This document shows positions 28,356-37,515 of a DNA stretch of 64,000 nucleotides, piece by piece (position 1 is the stretch's first letter; each line of letters starts with the position of its first letter). The translations under genes and the position numbers were made by a program. The notes below the pieces were generated by a model that made no database searches, was not told the DNA's origin, and saw nothing but the letters and a program-made list of their open reading frames with translations. The DNA is from Gammaproteobacteria bacterium (GTDB lineage: Bacteria; Pseudomonadota; Gammaproteobacteria; Pseudomonadales; Pseudomonadaceae), in NCBI GenBank assembly GCA_018826895.1, contig JAHJYA010000104.1, positions 46,336 through 110,335 of the forward strand, read 5' to 3'.

Positions 28356-28480
28356 GGCGGGCTCCTCGGCAGCTGGCGCAGTGTAGCGCGGGCGAGGCGC
28401 GTCATCGAACGGTCTTGTGTCTGTCATAAGGCCTTCACCCCGACAGCCCAAGCTCGACTAAACCAAGCCGGAGGTCGCCG

Positions 28481-29305
28481 ATGACCAGTGCCCAGCTCGC
28501 TACGCCCAGCCGCAAACAACGCGTTCGCACCCTGTGGATCTCTGATGTGCATTTGGGCACACGGGACTGCCAGGCTGAAGCCCTGGCGGGGTTTCTGAAA
28601 CGCTACCAGACCGACCGCATCTACCTGGTGGGCGACATCATCGACGGCTGGAAGCTGCGCGGCGGCATCTATTGGCCGCAGGCGCACACCAACGTGATTC
28701 GCCGCCTGCTGACCATGAGCAAGCGCGGTACCGAGGTGATCTACGTCACCGGCAACCACGACGAGTTCCTGCGCCGCTACTCCAGTCTGATGTTGGGCAA
28801 TATCCAACTGGTCGACGAGGCTGAGCACCTGACTGCCGATGGTCGCAGGCTATGGGTGATCCATGGTGATCAGTTCGATGTGATTACCCGCTACCACCGC
28901 TGGCTGGCCTTTCTCGGTGACTCGGCCTACGAGCTGACCCTGACCCTCAACCGCTGGTTGAACCACTGGCGGGCGCGTTACGGCTACGGCTACTGGTCGT
29001 TGTCGGCGTACCTCAAGCACAAGGTCAAGCGTGCGGTGAACTTCATCAGCGACTTCGAGGAAGCAATCGCCCACGAGTGTGTGCGGCGGGGCTTCAACGG
29101 CGTGGTTTGCGGGCATATCCACCATGCTGAAATTCGCCCGATGGGTGAGGTCGAGTACCTCAACTGCGGCGACTGGGTGGAGTCCTGCACGGCGCTGATC
29201 GAACACCTGGATGGGCGCATTGAGCTCTATCGCCTGGCCGACGATCACAGCCGCGAGGCTTCGCGCCAGACTACTCAGGTGGCGGCTGTCGAGCCGGTGG
29301 CATGA
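28481..29305 (+). CDS. UDP-2,3-diacylglucosamine diphosphatase-like metallophosphoesterase
   Basis: LWISDVHLGTRDCQAE, YLVGDIIDGWKLR, YVTGNHDEFLRRY, VIHGDQFD, VVCGHIHHAEI. Confidence 0.88.
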   Translation: MTSAQLATPSRKQRVRTLWISDVHLGTRDCQAEALAGFLKRYQTDRIYLVGDIIDGWKLRGGIYWPQAHTNVIRRLLTMSKRGTEVIYVTGNHDEFLRRYSSLMLGNIQLVDEAEHLTADGRRLWVIHGDQFDVITRYHRWLAFLGDSAYELTLTLNRWLNHWRARYGYGYWSLSAYLKHKVKRAVNFISDFEEAIAHECVRRGFNGVVCGHIHHAEIRPMGEVEYLNCGDWVESCTALIEHLDGRIELYRLADDHSREASRQTTQVAAVEPVA

Positions 29306-30333
29306 GGCTGCTGATTGTCACCGATGCCTGGTTACCGCAAGTCAATGGCGTAGTCACCAGCCTGCAGGCGTTGGTGGTTGAGTTGCAGGGCCTGGGGCAT
29401 GAGGTGCGGGTGCTGTCGCCGGGTGATTTTCGCACGCTGCCTTGCCCAAGCTACCCGGAAATCCCCCTGGCCTGGAACCTCTGGCGCGTCGGCCCAACCA
29501 TTCGCGCGTTCGCCCCGGATGCCGTACACCTGGCCACCGAAGGCCCGCTGGGTTGGGCGGCGCGGCGCTGGCTGTGTGCCCGCGGCTTGGCGTTCTCCAG
29601 TGCGGTGCACACCCGCTTTCCCGAGTACCTGCATGCGCGTTGTCGCTGGATTGCGCTGCGCTGGGGCTATGCCTACTTGCGGGCCTTTCATCGGCCGAGT
29701 CAGGCGGTATTGGTCAGCACTGAACGCTTGCGCGGCACGCTTGCGGGTTGGGGCTTGCAGCGTCTCGTGCTGTGGCGCAAGGGCGTAGATGGCCAGCTGT
29801 TCCGGCCGGCGACCAAGCCTGTGCGCCAGGCGCAACCGGTGTTTCTCTATGTCGGTAGACTTGCGCCGGAAAAGAACCTTGTGGCCTTTCTCGACCTGGT
29901 ATTGCCCGGTGAGAAACAGGTAGTCGGCGATGGCCCCCAGCGCGCCGCCCTGCAGGCGGCTTATCCTGATGTGCGGTTTCTCGGTTATCGCCAGGGCCAG
30001 GCGCTAGCGGCCGCTTACCAGCAGGCGAGTGTGCTGGTGTTTCCGTCACGCACCGATACCTACGGGCTGGTGATGCTCGAGGCATTGGCCTGTGGCACGC
30101 CGGTGGCGGCCTTTGCCGTGCCGGGGCCGCTGGATGTGCTGGAGCCGGGGGTCACTGGGGTGATGGCGGACGACTTGGGCCAAGCCTGTCTGAAGGCCCT
30201 GCAACTCGACCGCCAGGTGTGCGCTGATAAAGCCGCGCAGCACAGTTGGCGCGCCTGTGCGCTGGAGTTTCTGGCGCGGCAACCCTTACTCAATGGTGCG
30301 TCCTGCAGTGTTGAGCGCCTGGCGGTGTCCTGA
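29302..30333 (+). CDS. Glycosyltransferase family 4 (GT-B) protein
   Basis: RLLIVTDAWLPQVNGVVTSLQALVVELQGLGHEV; FLYVGRLAPEKNL; VFPSRTDTYGLVMLEALACGTPVAAF. Confidence 0.9.
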   Translation: MRLLIVTDAWLPQVNGVVTSLQALVVELQGLGHEVRVLSPGDFRTLPCPSYPEIPLAWNLWRVGPTIRAFAPDAVHLATEGPLGWAARRWLCARGLAFSSAVHTRFPEYLHARCRWIALRWGYAYLRAFHRPSQAVLVSTERLRGTLAGWGLQRLVLWRKGVDGQLFRPATKPVRQAQPVFLYVGRLAPEKNLVAFLDLVLPGEKQVVGDGPQRAALQAAYPDVRFLGYRQGQALAAAYQQASVLVFPSRTDTYGLVMLEALACGTPVAAFAVPGPLDVLEPGVTGVMADDLGQACLKALQLDRQVCADKAAQHSWRACALEFLARQPLLNGASCSVERLAVS

Positions 30334-30335
30334 CG

Positions 30336-31724
30336 CTACAGAATAACCTTGTCGCGCAGCTTCTCGGCGGCCTGGTTGAGCGCCATGATCACCCGCTCCT
30401 TGTCGAAGTTCTGGATGCCATTAGTGTCCAGGTACATGGAGAAGCCCGGTAGTTCATGCTCCACGTAGCTGGAAGTGGCGCCCAGGTCACGGCGAAAGTC
30501 GACGACCTGGTAGATCTGTACCGGACGGGTGAAGCCCTTGACCGTGATCTGGCCCTTGTCGCGGCACATGATCACGTCCTTGATCAGCGAATAGGTCTCG
30601 TGGGAGATCAGGATCTCGCCGGACTCGGCGGCACTTTCCAGGCGGCTGGCCAGGTTCACGTCACGGCCGATGATGGTGTAGTCCATGCGCGTGTCCGCAC
30701 CGAAGTTGCCCACCGTGCAGTAACCGGTATTCAGGCCCATGCGAATTTCCAAGGGCTTGGTGATGCCTTGGGCGCGCCATTGCTGGCGCAGCACCTTCAT
30801 GTGCTTGCGCATGGCGATGGCCATGGACACGGCAGCCACGGCATCCTTCTTGGCGCCTTGGCTGGCAGGGTCGCCAAAGAACACCATGACGCTGTCGCCG
30901 ATGAACTTGTCGATGGTGCCGCCGTATTTCAGGCAGATCTTCGACATTTCATTGAGGTAGGTATTGAGCAGGTCGGTCAGGGCCTCGGCTTCCAGCTCTT
31001 CGGACAGCTCGGTGAAACCCTTGATGTCGGAAAAGAATACCGTCAGCTTCTTGCGCTGAGTCTCCAGGCGCACGCTCTTCTTGCCGCTGAAAATCGACTC
31101 CCAGACCTGCGGCGACAGGTATTTGGCCAGGTTGCGCGCCAGGCGTGCCGCCTTTTCCTGTTCGCGCTTGATCTCGCTGCGCACCTGATTCAGGCGCAGG
31201 CCCTGCTGGTGCACGAAGTAGGCGGTGATGCAGATGTACAGTGCGGTAAAGCCGATACTGGCGATGGCTACCAGCGGCGGCGTGGCGATGTTGACGTGCA
31301 GGCCACTCAGGGTCGTCGTCAGGGTGGCGCTGCTCAGTGCACTCAGCAAGGCCAGGCCAAGGTGACGCAGGCCGCCGATCACCAAAGCACTGAATGCCAG
31401 GGTGAGCAGGCACATCAGGCTGGGCACCACCGAAAAGCCCAGCAGGGCCGTGGCCGCGCCGGCGTGCAGGGCGTCGACGAACAGCAAAGTCAGGGTGGTG
31501 CGCTGGTTATGGGCCTGCTTGTAGCGCAGGCTCAGGTGGTGCGCCAGGTGCGGGTAGAGCAGTGCATAGGGCACTACCCAGAGGATGTCGTAACTGAAAT
31601 GCTGGCTGTAAGTGCCCGCAGCGATGCTCGCAGCAATGGCGATATAAGCCAGTACCCTGGAGTAATACTCGCGCAGGGGCGGGGCCGGTATCGCATAGAG
31701 TCGGCTGGTGGTGGTTGCATTCAT
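30336..31724 (-). CDS. Class III adenylate cyclase, membrane-bound (CyaB-like)
   Basis: Six TM helices; KKLTVFFSDIKGFTELSEELEAEALTDLLNTYLNEMSKICLKYGGTIDKFIGDSVMVFFGDP; TGYCTVGNFGADTRMDYTIIGRDVNLASRLE. Confidence 0.92.
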   Translation of the reverse strand: MNATTTSRLYAIPAPPLREYYSRVLAYIAIAASIAAGTYSQHFSYDILWVVPYALLYPHLAHHLSLRYKQAHNQRTTLTLLFVDALHAGAATALLGFSVVPSLMCLLTLAFSALVIGGLRHLGLALLSALSSATLTTTLSGLHVNIATPPLVAIASIGFTALYICITAYFVHQQGLRLNQVRSEIKREQEKAARLARNLAKYLSPQVWESIFSGKKSVRLETQRKKLTVFFSDIKGFTELSEELEAEALTDLLNTYLNEMSKICLKYGGTIDKFIGDSVMVFFGDPASQGAKKDAVAAVSMAIAMRKHMKVLRQQWRAQGITKPLEIRMGLNTGYCTVGNFGADTRMDYTIIGRDVNLASRLESAAESGEILISHETYSLIKDVIMCRDKGQITVKGFTRPVQIYQVVDFRRDLGATSSYVEHELPGFSMYLDTNGIQNFDKERVIMALNQAAEKLRDKVIL

Positions 31725-31882
31725 GCGTTGGTCAGTGTCCCTGCTGAAAGCCGACGCTTCTGGTGAGCATCTGGCACGGTCGATTAGCCTTGGCCTGCGA
31801 CAAAGCGGGGATCATAACCAAGCGCGGGCACGCCAGCCAAGCACCGCAGCCGAACGGCACGCCGCGCTAGGCAAGCGGTCAG

Positions 31883-32200
31883 CTAAAAGCGAATACGCCC
31901 GGTGAAGGCATCCTTGAGCATTACCCAATCGCCCATTAGCGAGTAGAGCGGGTACTGGAAAGTGGCGGGGCGGTTCTTCTCGAAGACGAAGTGGCCAACC
32001 CAGGCAAAGCCGTAGCCAACCAATGGCACACACAGCAGCCACAACCACTGTTGATTGAGCAGCGCATAGGCCAGGATCGCCAGCACCAACAGGCTGCCCA
32101 CATAGTGCAAGCGGCGGCAGATGGGGTTGCTGTGCTCCTGCAGGTAGTAGGGGTAGAACTCGGCGAAGCTCTGGTAGCGCTCGGTCGCTTGACTGGGCAT
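31883..32200 (-). CDS. DUF962/Mpo1-like protein
   Basis: YQSFAEFYPYYLQEHSNPICRRLHYVGSLLVLAILAY...GYGFAWVGHFVFEKNRPATFQYPLYSLMGDWVM. Confidence 0.88.
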   Translation of the reverse strand: MPSQATERYQSFAEFYPYYLQEHSNPICRRLHYVGSLLVLAILAYALLNQQWLWLLCVPLVGYGFAWVGHFVFEKNRPATFQYPLYSLMGDWVMLKDAFTGRIRF

Positions 32201-32231
32201 CGTGGCCTCCAATTATTGTTGTCAGTGATCT

Positions 32232-32299
32232 CTAGGGGCTGTTGCCTATCTTCGCTAGCCGCGTTGCCGCGAACGAAATGGCAGCGGACTTTAGTCTAG
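32232..32299. repeat. Palindrome family 2, copy D
   Basis: ctaggggctgttgcctatcttcgctagccgcgttgccgcgaacgaaatggcagcggactttagtctag. Confidence 0.6.
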
Positions 32300-32383
32300 G
32301 CCGAGTGTCCCGCTGGGCCAGTGACAATCAGTGCCACTTTAGTATCCTTCATCGCTAGTCCGCCGAGCTAGCAAGAACAGATC

Positions 32384-33394
32384 ATGAGCGAACGTACCAC
32401 TTCATCCCAGTGGGCCCAGGGGATCGTACAGGCGCTGGAACTGGGCGGCGTGGATTGCCGCGCAGTATTCGGCGAACTGGGACTCGACTATGTCGCGCTG
32501 AGTGATCCGGATGCGCGCTTTTCCCAGGACAGCATGACCCGCCTGTGGCAACGGGCCTTGGCTCTGTCGGGCAACCCAGCCATCGGCCTGAACATGGCGC
32601 AGGTCGTGCGTCCGGCCTCTTTCCATGTGGTGGGTTATGCGCTGATGTCCAGTCGCACGCTGAAGGAAAGCTTTGTCCGCCTGGTGCGTTATCAACGAAT
32701 CATTGGTGAGGGTGCGGACCTGAGTTTCCGCGAACATAGCTGTGGCTATGTGCTGACGTTAAGAATCCATGGTGACCGGTTGCCACCTGCCCGGCAAAGC
32801 GCCGAGGCTTCATTGGCCTACGTGCTGACGTTCTGCCGCTGGCTGACCGGTCGACCTATTAAGCCGTTGGAGGTACGGCTGCAGGGCGCGCCCGCTGCGG
32901 ATCTGCAACCCTTCGAGCAGGTCTTTCAGGCGCCCCTGCGCTTTCATGCAGATGAGCACGCGCTGGTCTTCGCTCCTGCTGATATAGAGGCAACACTGCC
33001 GACAGCCAACGATGCGCTGGCGCAGCTGCACGACCGTTTCGCCGGTGAGTACCTGTCACGTTTTGCCGAGCGTCGAGTGACTCATCAGGTGCGCCAGGTA
33101 CTGTGCCGCTGGCTGCCGCATGGCGAGCCGAAACGTGCGGCAGTAGCCGAAGCCTTGCACCTGTCCCAGCGTACCCTGCAACGCCGTCTGCAGGATGAGG
33201 GTACAAGCTTCCAGCACTTGCTTGACGATACTCGACGCGAGCTGGCCGAGCAGTATCTGACGCAGCCGCACTTGGCGTTGCTGGAAATTGCCTACTTGCT
33301 AGGGTTTGCCGACCCGAGCAATTTCTTTCGTGCCTTTCGCCGCTGGTTTGGCGTTACGCCAGGCGAATACCGGGCGGGTGGAAGGGGGCGCTGA
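32384..33394 (+). CDS. AraC-family (OruR/ArgR-like) transcriptional regulator
   Basis: N-terminal Arabinose_bd-type domain; HTH VAEALHLSQRTLQRRLQDEGTSFQHLLDDTRRELAEQYL...LLEIAYLLGFADPSNFFRAFRRWFGVTPGEYR. Confidence 0.9.
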   Translation: MSERTTSSQWAQGIVQALELGGVDCRAVFGELGLDYVALSDPDARFSQDSMTRLWQRALALSGNPAIGLNMAQVVRPASFHVVGYALMSSRTLKESFVRLVRYQRIIGEGADLSFREHSCGYVLTLRIHGDRLPPARQSAEASLAYVLTFCRWLTGRPIKPLEVRLQGAPAADLQPFEQVFQAPLRFHADEHALVFAPADIEATLPTANDALAQLHDRFAGEYLSRFAERRVTHQVRQVLCRWLPHGEPKRAAVAEALHLSQRTLQRRLQDEGTSFQHLLDDTRRELAEQYLTQPHLALLEIAYLLGFADPSNFFRAFRRWFGVTPGEYRAGGRGR

Positions 33395-33400
33395 GTACCC

Positions 33401-34855
33401 TCAATGCCGCCAGAAGGCCGGCATCAGCAGCACCATAACCGTGAGAATCTCCAGGCGACCGAGCAGCATGCCGGCGGTCAGCAGCCACTTGGCGGTGTCC
33501 GGCAGGCTGGCGAAGTTGCCGGCCGGGCCGATGATCGGACCCATGCCCGGGCCAACGCCCGATACCGTGCTGGCTGCACCGCTCAGTGCGGTGATCCAGT
33601 CCAGGCCGCACAGGGTCAAGCCTAGGGCGAGAGTGGCGATGGTGAAGGTGAAGAAAAACGAGAAGGTAAGGATCGAGCGGACAATATCCTCATCCAGGCG
33701 GTGGCCGTTGTAACTCTGCTTGATCACCGCACGCGGGTGCACCAGTTGCAGCAGGCTGGCCTTGAGCAGGATGTAGGCGACCTGGAAACGGAAGATCTTC
33801 AGGCCGCCGGCGGTCGAGCCGGAGCAGCCGCCGACGAAGCCCAGGTAGAAGAACAGCATGCCGGCAAAGCCGCCCCACAGGCTGTAGTCACCCAGGGCAA
33901 AACCGGTGGTGGTCATGATCGAGGTGGTATTGACCGCCACGTGGCGCACCGCCTCCAGCCAGTGCAGTTCCGTGGTCAGGCAATACCAGGTGCCCAGCAG
34001 TAGCCAGCAAGTCAGCAAGATGCCGAGAAAGCCTCGCACCTGCTGGTCTCGCGCCAGGGCGCCAAAGTTGCCGCGCAGGGTCGAGACGTAAAGCACGAAC
34101 GGTAGGCTGCCGAGAATCATCACCACCACCGCGACCCAGTGCACGGCCGGTTGCTGCCATTTCGCCAGGGACAGGTCCGAGGTCGAATAGCCGCCGGTGG
34201 CGATGGCTGACATGGTGTGGTTGATGGCATCGAACAGGTTCATGCCGGCCAGCCAGAATGCCAGGCAACCGGCCATGCTCAGGCCCAGGTAGGCCACGAT
34301 CATGTACTTGGCAACCATGTGCGAGCGCGGCATGACCTTTTCCGAGCGATCCGAGGACTCGGTCTGAAACAGGCGCATGCCACCGATGCGCAGCATGGGC
34401 AGAATGGCCACGGCCATGGCAATAAAGCCGATACCGCCGAGCCAGTGCAGCAGCGACCGCCACATCAGGATGCCCGGCGACATGCTGTCCAGGCCGCTCA
34501 GCACGGTGGCGCCGGTGGCGGTGATGCCGGACATGCTCTCGAATATGGCGTCGGTCAGGTCCATGCGCTGGCTGAGCATGAACGGCAGCGCGGCGAACAG
34601 GCACACCAGCAGCCAGCTGGAGACCGTCAGCATGTACATGTCACGCGGGCGCAGCTGCACATCCTGCGGGCGGCCCTGGATGATCATCGCCAGGCCCGCG
34701 ACAAAGGTGATCAGGCTCGACCAGAGGAAACCGTTGAGCTCAGTGGCGCGATCAAAAAGCACCAGGGTGAGCATCGGTACCAGCATGCTGATCGCCAGAG
34801 TGATCAGGAAAATGCCGTTGACAAAGGCAATGATGCGAAGCGTCGGCACAGCCAT
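33401..34855 (-). CDS. trkH: TrkH-family potassium uptake protein (downstream paralogue)
   Basis: MSGITATGATVL, TSIMTTTGFALGDYSLWGG, GGCSGSTAGGLKIFRFQV selectivity-filter repeats. Confidence 0.93.
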   Translation of the reverse strand: MAVPTLRIIAFVNGIFLITLAISMLVPMLTLVLFDRATELNGFLWSSLITFVAGLAMIIQGRPQDVQLRPRDMYMLTVSSWLLVCLFAALPFMLSQRMDLTDAIFESMSGITATGATVLSGLDSMSPGILMWRSLLHWLGGIGFIAMAVAILPMLRIGGMRLFQTESSDRSEKVMPRSHMVAKYMIVAYLGLSMAGCLAFWLAGMNLFDAINHTMSAIATGGYSTSDLSLAKWQQPAVHWVAVVVMILGSLPFVLYVSTLRGNFGALARDQQVRGFLGILLTCWLLLGTWYCLTTELHWLEAVRHVAVNTTSIMTTTGFALGDYSLWGGFAGMLFFYLGFVGGCSGSTAGGLKIFRFQVAYILLKASLLQLVHPRAVIKQSYNGHRLDEDIVRSILTFSFFFTFTIATLALGLTLCGLDWITALSGAASTVSGVGPGMGPIIGPAGNFASLPDTAKWLLTAGMLLGRLEILTVMVLLMPAFWRH

Positions 34856-34860
34856 GCGGG

Positions 34861-36315
34861 TCAGTGTTTCCAGAAGGCGCGGGTGAACAGCACCAGTACA
34901 GTGAGAATTTCCAGCCGCCCGAGCAGCATGCCAGCGGTGAGAATCCACTTGGCTGAGTCCGGCAGGCTGGCGAAGTTGCCGGCCGGGCCGATGATTGGGC
35001 CTAGGCCTGGGCCAACGTTACACACCGCGGTGGCCGCACCGGTCAGGGCGGTGACCCAGTCCAGGCCGGTAAGGGTCAGCGCCAGGGCGATGATGCCAAT
35101 GGTGATGGTGAAGAAGAACGAAAAGGTGATCAGCGAGCGGACAATATCCTCATCCAGGTTGTGGTGGTTGTACTGCTGCTTGATCACTGCGCGCGGGTGC
35201 ACCAGTTGCTGCAGGCTGGCTTTGAGCAGGACATAGGCCACCTGGAAGCGAAACACCTTCAAACCCCCTGAGGTCGAGCCCGAGCAGCCGCCGACGAAGG
35301 TTAGGTAGAAGAACATCAGCACCGCGAAACTGCCCCACTGAGTGTAGTCGCCCAAGGCAAAGCCGGTGGTGGTGACTACCGAGGTGACATTGACCGCAAC
35401 GATGCGAAAGGCGTCCAGCCAGGCGTAATCGGAGTTCAGCCATAACCAGCTACCAAATATCAGCCAGGTCAGTATCAGCATGCCGACGAAGCCATGTACC
35501 TGATGATCGCGCAACAGCGCTTGGCGATGGCCGCGCAGGGTGGCTACGTACAGCGTGAAGGGTAGGGCGCCGATCATCATGAACACCACGGCAACCCAAT
35601 GCACAGCTGGCTGGGTCCAATTGGCCAGGGATTGGTCGGACGTGGAGAAACCGCCGGTGGAAATCGATGCCATCGCATGGTTTAGGGCGTCGAAACCGCT
35701 CATGCCGGCCAGCCAGAATGCCAGGGTGCCGAGCAGGGTGAAGGCGATATAGATGAACAGGATGAATTTGGCCGCCATGTGCGAGCGCGGCATGACCTTT
35801 TCACCCCAGTCAGAGGACTCGGTCTGGAACAGTCGCATACCACCTACGCGCAGCAGCGGCAGGATGGCCACGGCCATGCCGATAAAGCCGATACCGCCCA
35901 GCCAGTGCAACATCGAGCGCCAAATGAGCAAGCCGGGTGAGGCCTGATCGAGGCCTGTCAGGACCGTTGAACCCGTGGTGGTGATCCCCGACATGGTTTC
36001 GAAGAAGGCATCGGTGTAGCTCATGTGCTGGATCTGCATCATCGGCAAAGCCGCAAAGATGCACACCACCAGCCAGCTGCCGGTGGTCAGCAGGTACATG
36101 TCGCGCGGACGCAATTGGGCGTTCTGCGGGCGTCCGCTGGCCAGCAGGACGAGGCCGGTCACCGCTGTGATCAGGCTCGACCAGAGGAAGGCGCCGATGT
36201 CGTCGGTGCGCTCATAGACCAGCAGCGTGAACATGGGGATCAACATGCTCACAGCCAACGTGATGAGAAAGATGCCGAGGATGAAACCGATAATGCGTAG
36301 CGTCGGCAAGGCCAT
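34861..36315 (-). CDS. trkH: TrkH-family potassium uptake protein (upstream paralogue)
   Basis: MSGITTTGSTVLTGLD, TSVVTTTGFALGDYTQWGS, GGCSGSTSGGLKVFRFQVAYVLLKASLQQL; same length as the neighbouring TrkH. Confidence 0.93.
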   Translation of the reverse strand: MALPTLRIIGFILGIFLITLAVSMLIPMFTLLVYERTDDIGAFLWSSLITAVTGLVLLASGRPQNAQLRPRDMYLLTTGSWLVVCIFAALPMMQIQHMSYTDAFFETMSGITTTGSTVLTGLDQASPGLLIWRSMLHWLGGIGFIGMAVAILPLLRVGGMRLFQTESSDWGEKVMPRSHMAAKFILFIYIAFTLLGTLAFWLAGMSGFDALNHAMASISTGGFSTSDQSLANWTQPAVHWVAVVFMMIGALPFTLYVATLRGHRQALLRDHQVHGFVGMLILTWLIFGSWLWLNSDYAWLDAFRIVAVNVTSVVTTTGFALGDYTQWGSFAVLMFFYLTFVGGCSGSTSGGLKVFRFQVAYVLLKASLQQLVHPRAVIKQQYNHHNLDEDIVRSLITFSFFFTITIGIIALALTLTGLDWVTALTGAATAVCNVGPGLGPIIGPAGNFASLPDSAKWILTAGMLLGRLEILTVLVLFTRAFWKH

Positions 36316-36439
36316 GAGCAAAGCTCGCGAAGGGGCGATAAAGGGCGCCATTCTACCTGCGTCAATGGCGCTGTAAACCGCGAACATGCGGGGCTTTACA
36401 ACGCCATGGCGCTGCATAGAATAGCCACCAGGTGCCGGC

Positions 36440-36490
36440 CCTATGGGTTGCGCAGCAACGCGGCGTGCAACGAAACGTCAACAGACCCCA
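36440..36490. repeat. Palindrome family 2, copy E (degenerate left arm)
   Basis: ccctatgggttgcgcagcaacgcggcgtgcaacgaaacgtcaacagacccc shares right arm gaaacgtcaacagaccc with copies A and C. Confidence 0.5.
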
Positions 36491-36493
36491 ATC

Positions 36494-36865
36494 ATGTCCG
36501 AAAGCAATCCTTGTCTTACGTGCGGCGCCTGCTGCGCGCATTTTCGTGTGTCCTTCTTCTGGGGTGAGTGCCAATCGGCCGGTGGCTGCGTGCCGGATGA
36601 GCAGGTAGTACTGATCACCCCGCATCGGGTGGCCATGCGCGGCACCGAACACAAGCCGGTACGCTGTACGGCCTTGCTTGGCGATGTTGGTCAGGGTGTG
36701 CGCTGCACCCTGTACGAGCAGCGCTCCAGTACGTGCAGGGAGTTCGAGGCTTCCTGGGTCAACGGTGAGCACAACCCGCATTGCGATGAGGCGCGCAAGG
36801 CCCATGGCCTGCCGCCACTGACCCCGCCTATTCAGCCCCAGGTGGCACCTGAGCGTGTGGCCTGA
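36494..36865 (+). CDS. YkgJ-family cysteine-cluster protein
   Basis: MSESNPCLTCGACCAHFRVSFFWGECQ...RCTALLGDVGQGVRCTLYEQRSSTCREFEASW. Confidence 0.88.
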   Translation: MSESNPCLTCGACCAHFRVSFFWGECQSAGGCVPDEQVVLITPHRVAMRGTEHKPVRCTALLGDVGQGVRCTLYEQRSSTCREFEASWVNGEHNPHCDEARKAHGLPPLTPPIQPQVAPERVA

Positions 36866-36946
36866 ACGTGATCACCACGCGGTTTTTCTCCCAAGCGCAG
36901 TGAGACAGGCTCTACACTGCGCTTTTGACCTGTCTGGAGTAGGCCG

Positions 36947-37510
36947 ATGGATGCCCTCGATGCCCTGATCAACCGCGTTTCCGTTCCCCGCCTGTGCGAA
37001 CCGGCGCCGGATGCCGCACAGCGCGAACAACTGTTTCGTGCTGCGCTGCGCGCGCCCGACCATGGTCAACTGCGGCCTTGGCGTTTTCTGACTATCGAGG
37101 GTGAGGCGCGTGAGCAACTGGGCGAGCTCTTTGCCGAAGCGTTATTGCGCAAGAATCCGCAGACTGCCGAGGAGGCGCTGAGTAAAGCCCGCAATATGCC
37201 GCTGCGGGCCCCTCTACTGGTAGTGGTGATTGCCCGCACCCAGGTGCATGCCAAGGTGCCGGCCCAAGAGCAGGTGCTGGCGGCGGGCTGTGCGGCCCAT
37301 GGCATGCTGCTGGCGGCCCATGCGCAAGGGCTCGGCGCGGTCTGGCGCACTGGCGACATGGCCTATGACAGCTGGGTCAATGCCGGGCTTGGGTTGGGCG
37401 ACGGCGAGCAGAATCTGGGCTTTCTCTATATCGGTACCCCGGAGCGTGAACCGCGCACGGCGCCCCAGGCGGTCATCGAGGACTTTGTCAGCAGTTGGCC
37501 GTCCGCGTAA
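36947..37510 (+). CDS. Nitroreductase-family protein (YdjA-like)
   Basis: LFRAALRAPDHGQLRPWRFLTIEGEAREQLGELFAEAL...AAHGMLLAAHAQGLGAVWRTGDMAYDS. Confidence 0.88.
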   Translation: MDALDALINRVSVPRLCEPAPDAAQREQLFRAALRAPDHGQLRPWRFLTIEGEAREQLGELFAEALLRKNPQTAEEALSKARNMPLRAPLLVVVIARTQVHAKVPAQEQVLAAGCAAHGMLLAAHAQGLGAVWRTGDMAYDSWVNAGLGLGDGEQNLGFLYIGTPEREPRTAPQAVIEDFVSSWPSA

Positions 37511-37515
37511 AGCTG

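Noticed and set aside
30456-31766. 436-aa plus-strand ORF antisense to the adenylate cyclase
   Set aside because: The minus-strand class III cyclase is unambiguous; antisense product is low-complexity H/Q/G-rich.
34217-35236. 339-aa plus-strand ORF antisense to the trkH pair
   Set aside because: Spans both trkH genes in antisense; Q/H/R-rich with no domain.
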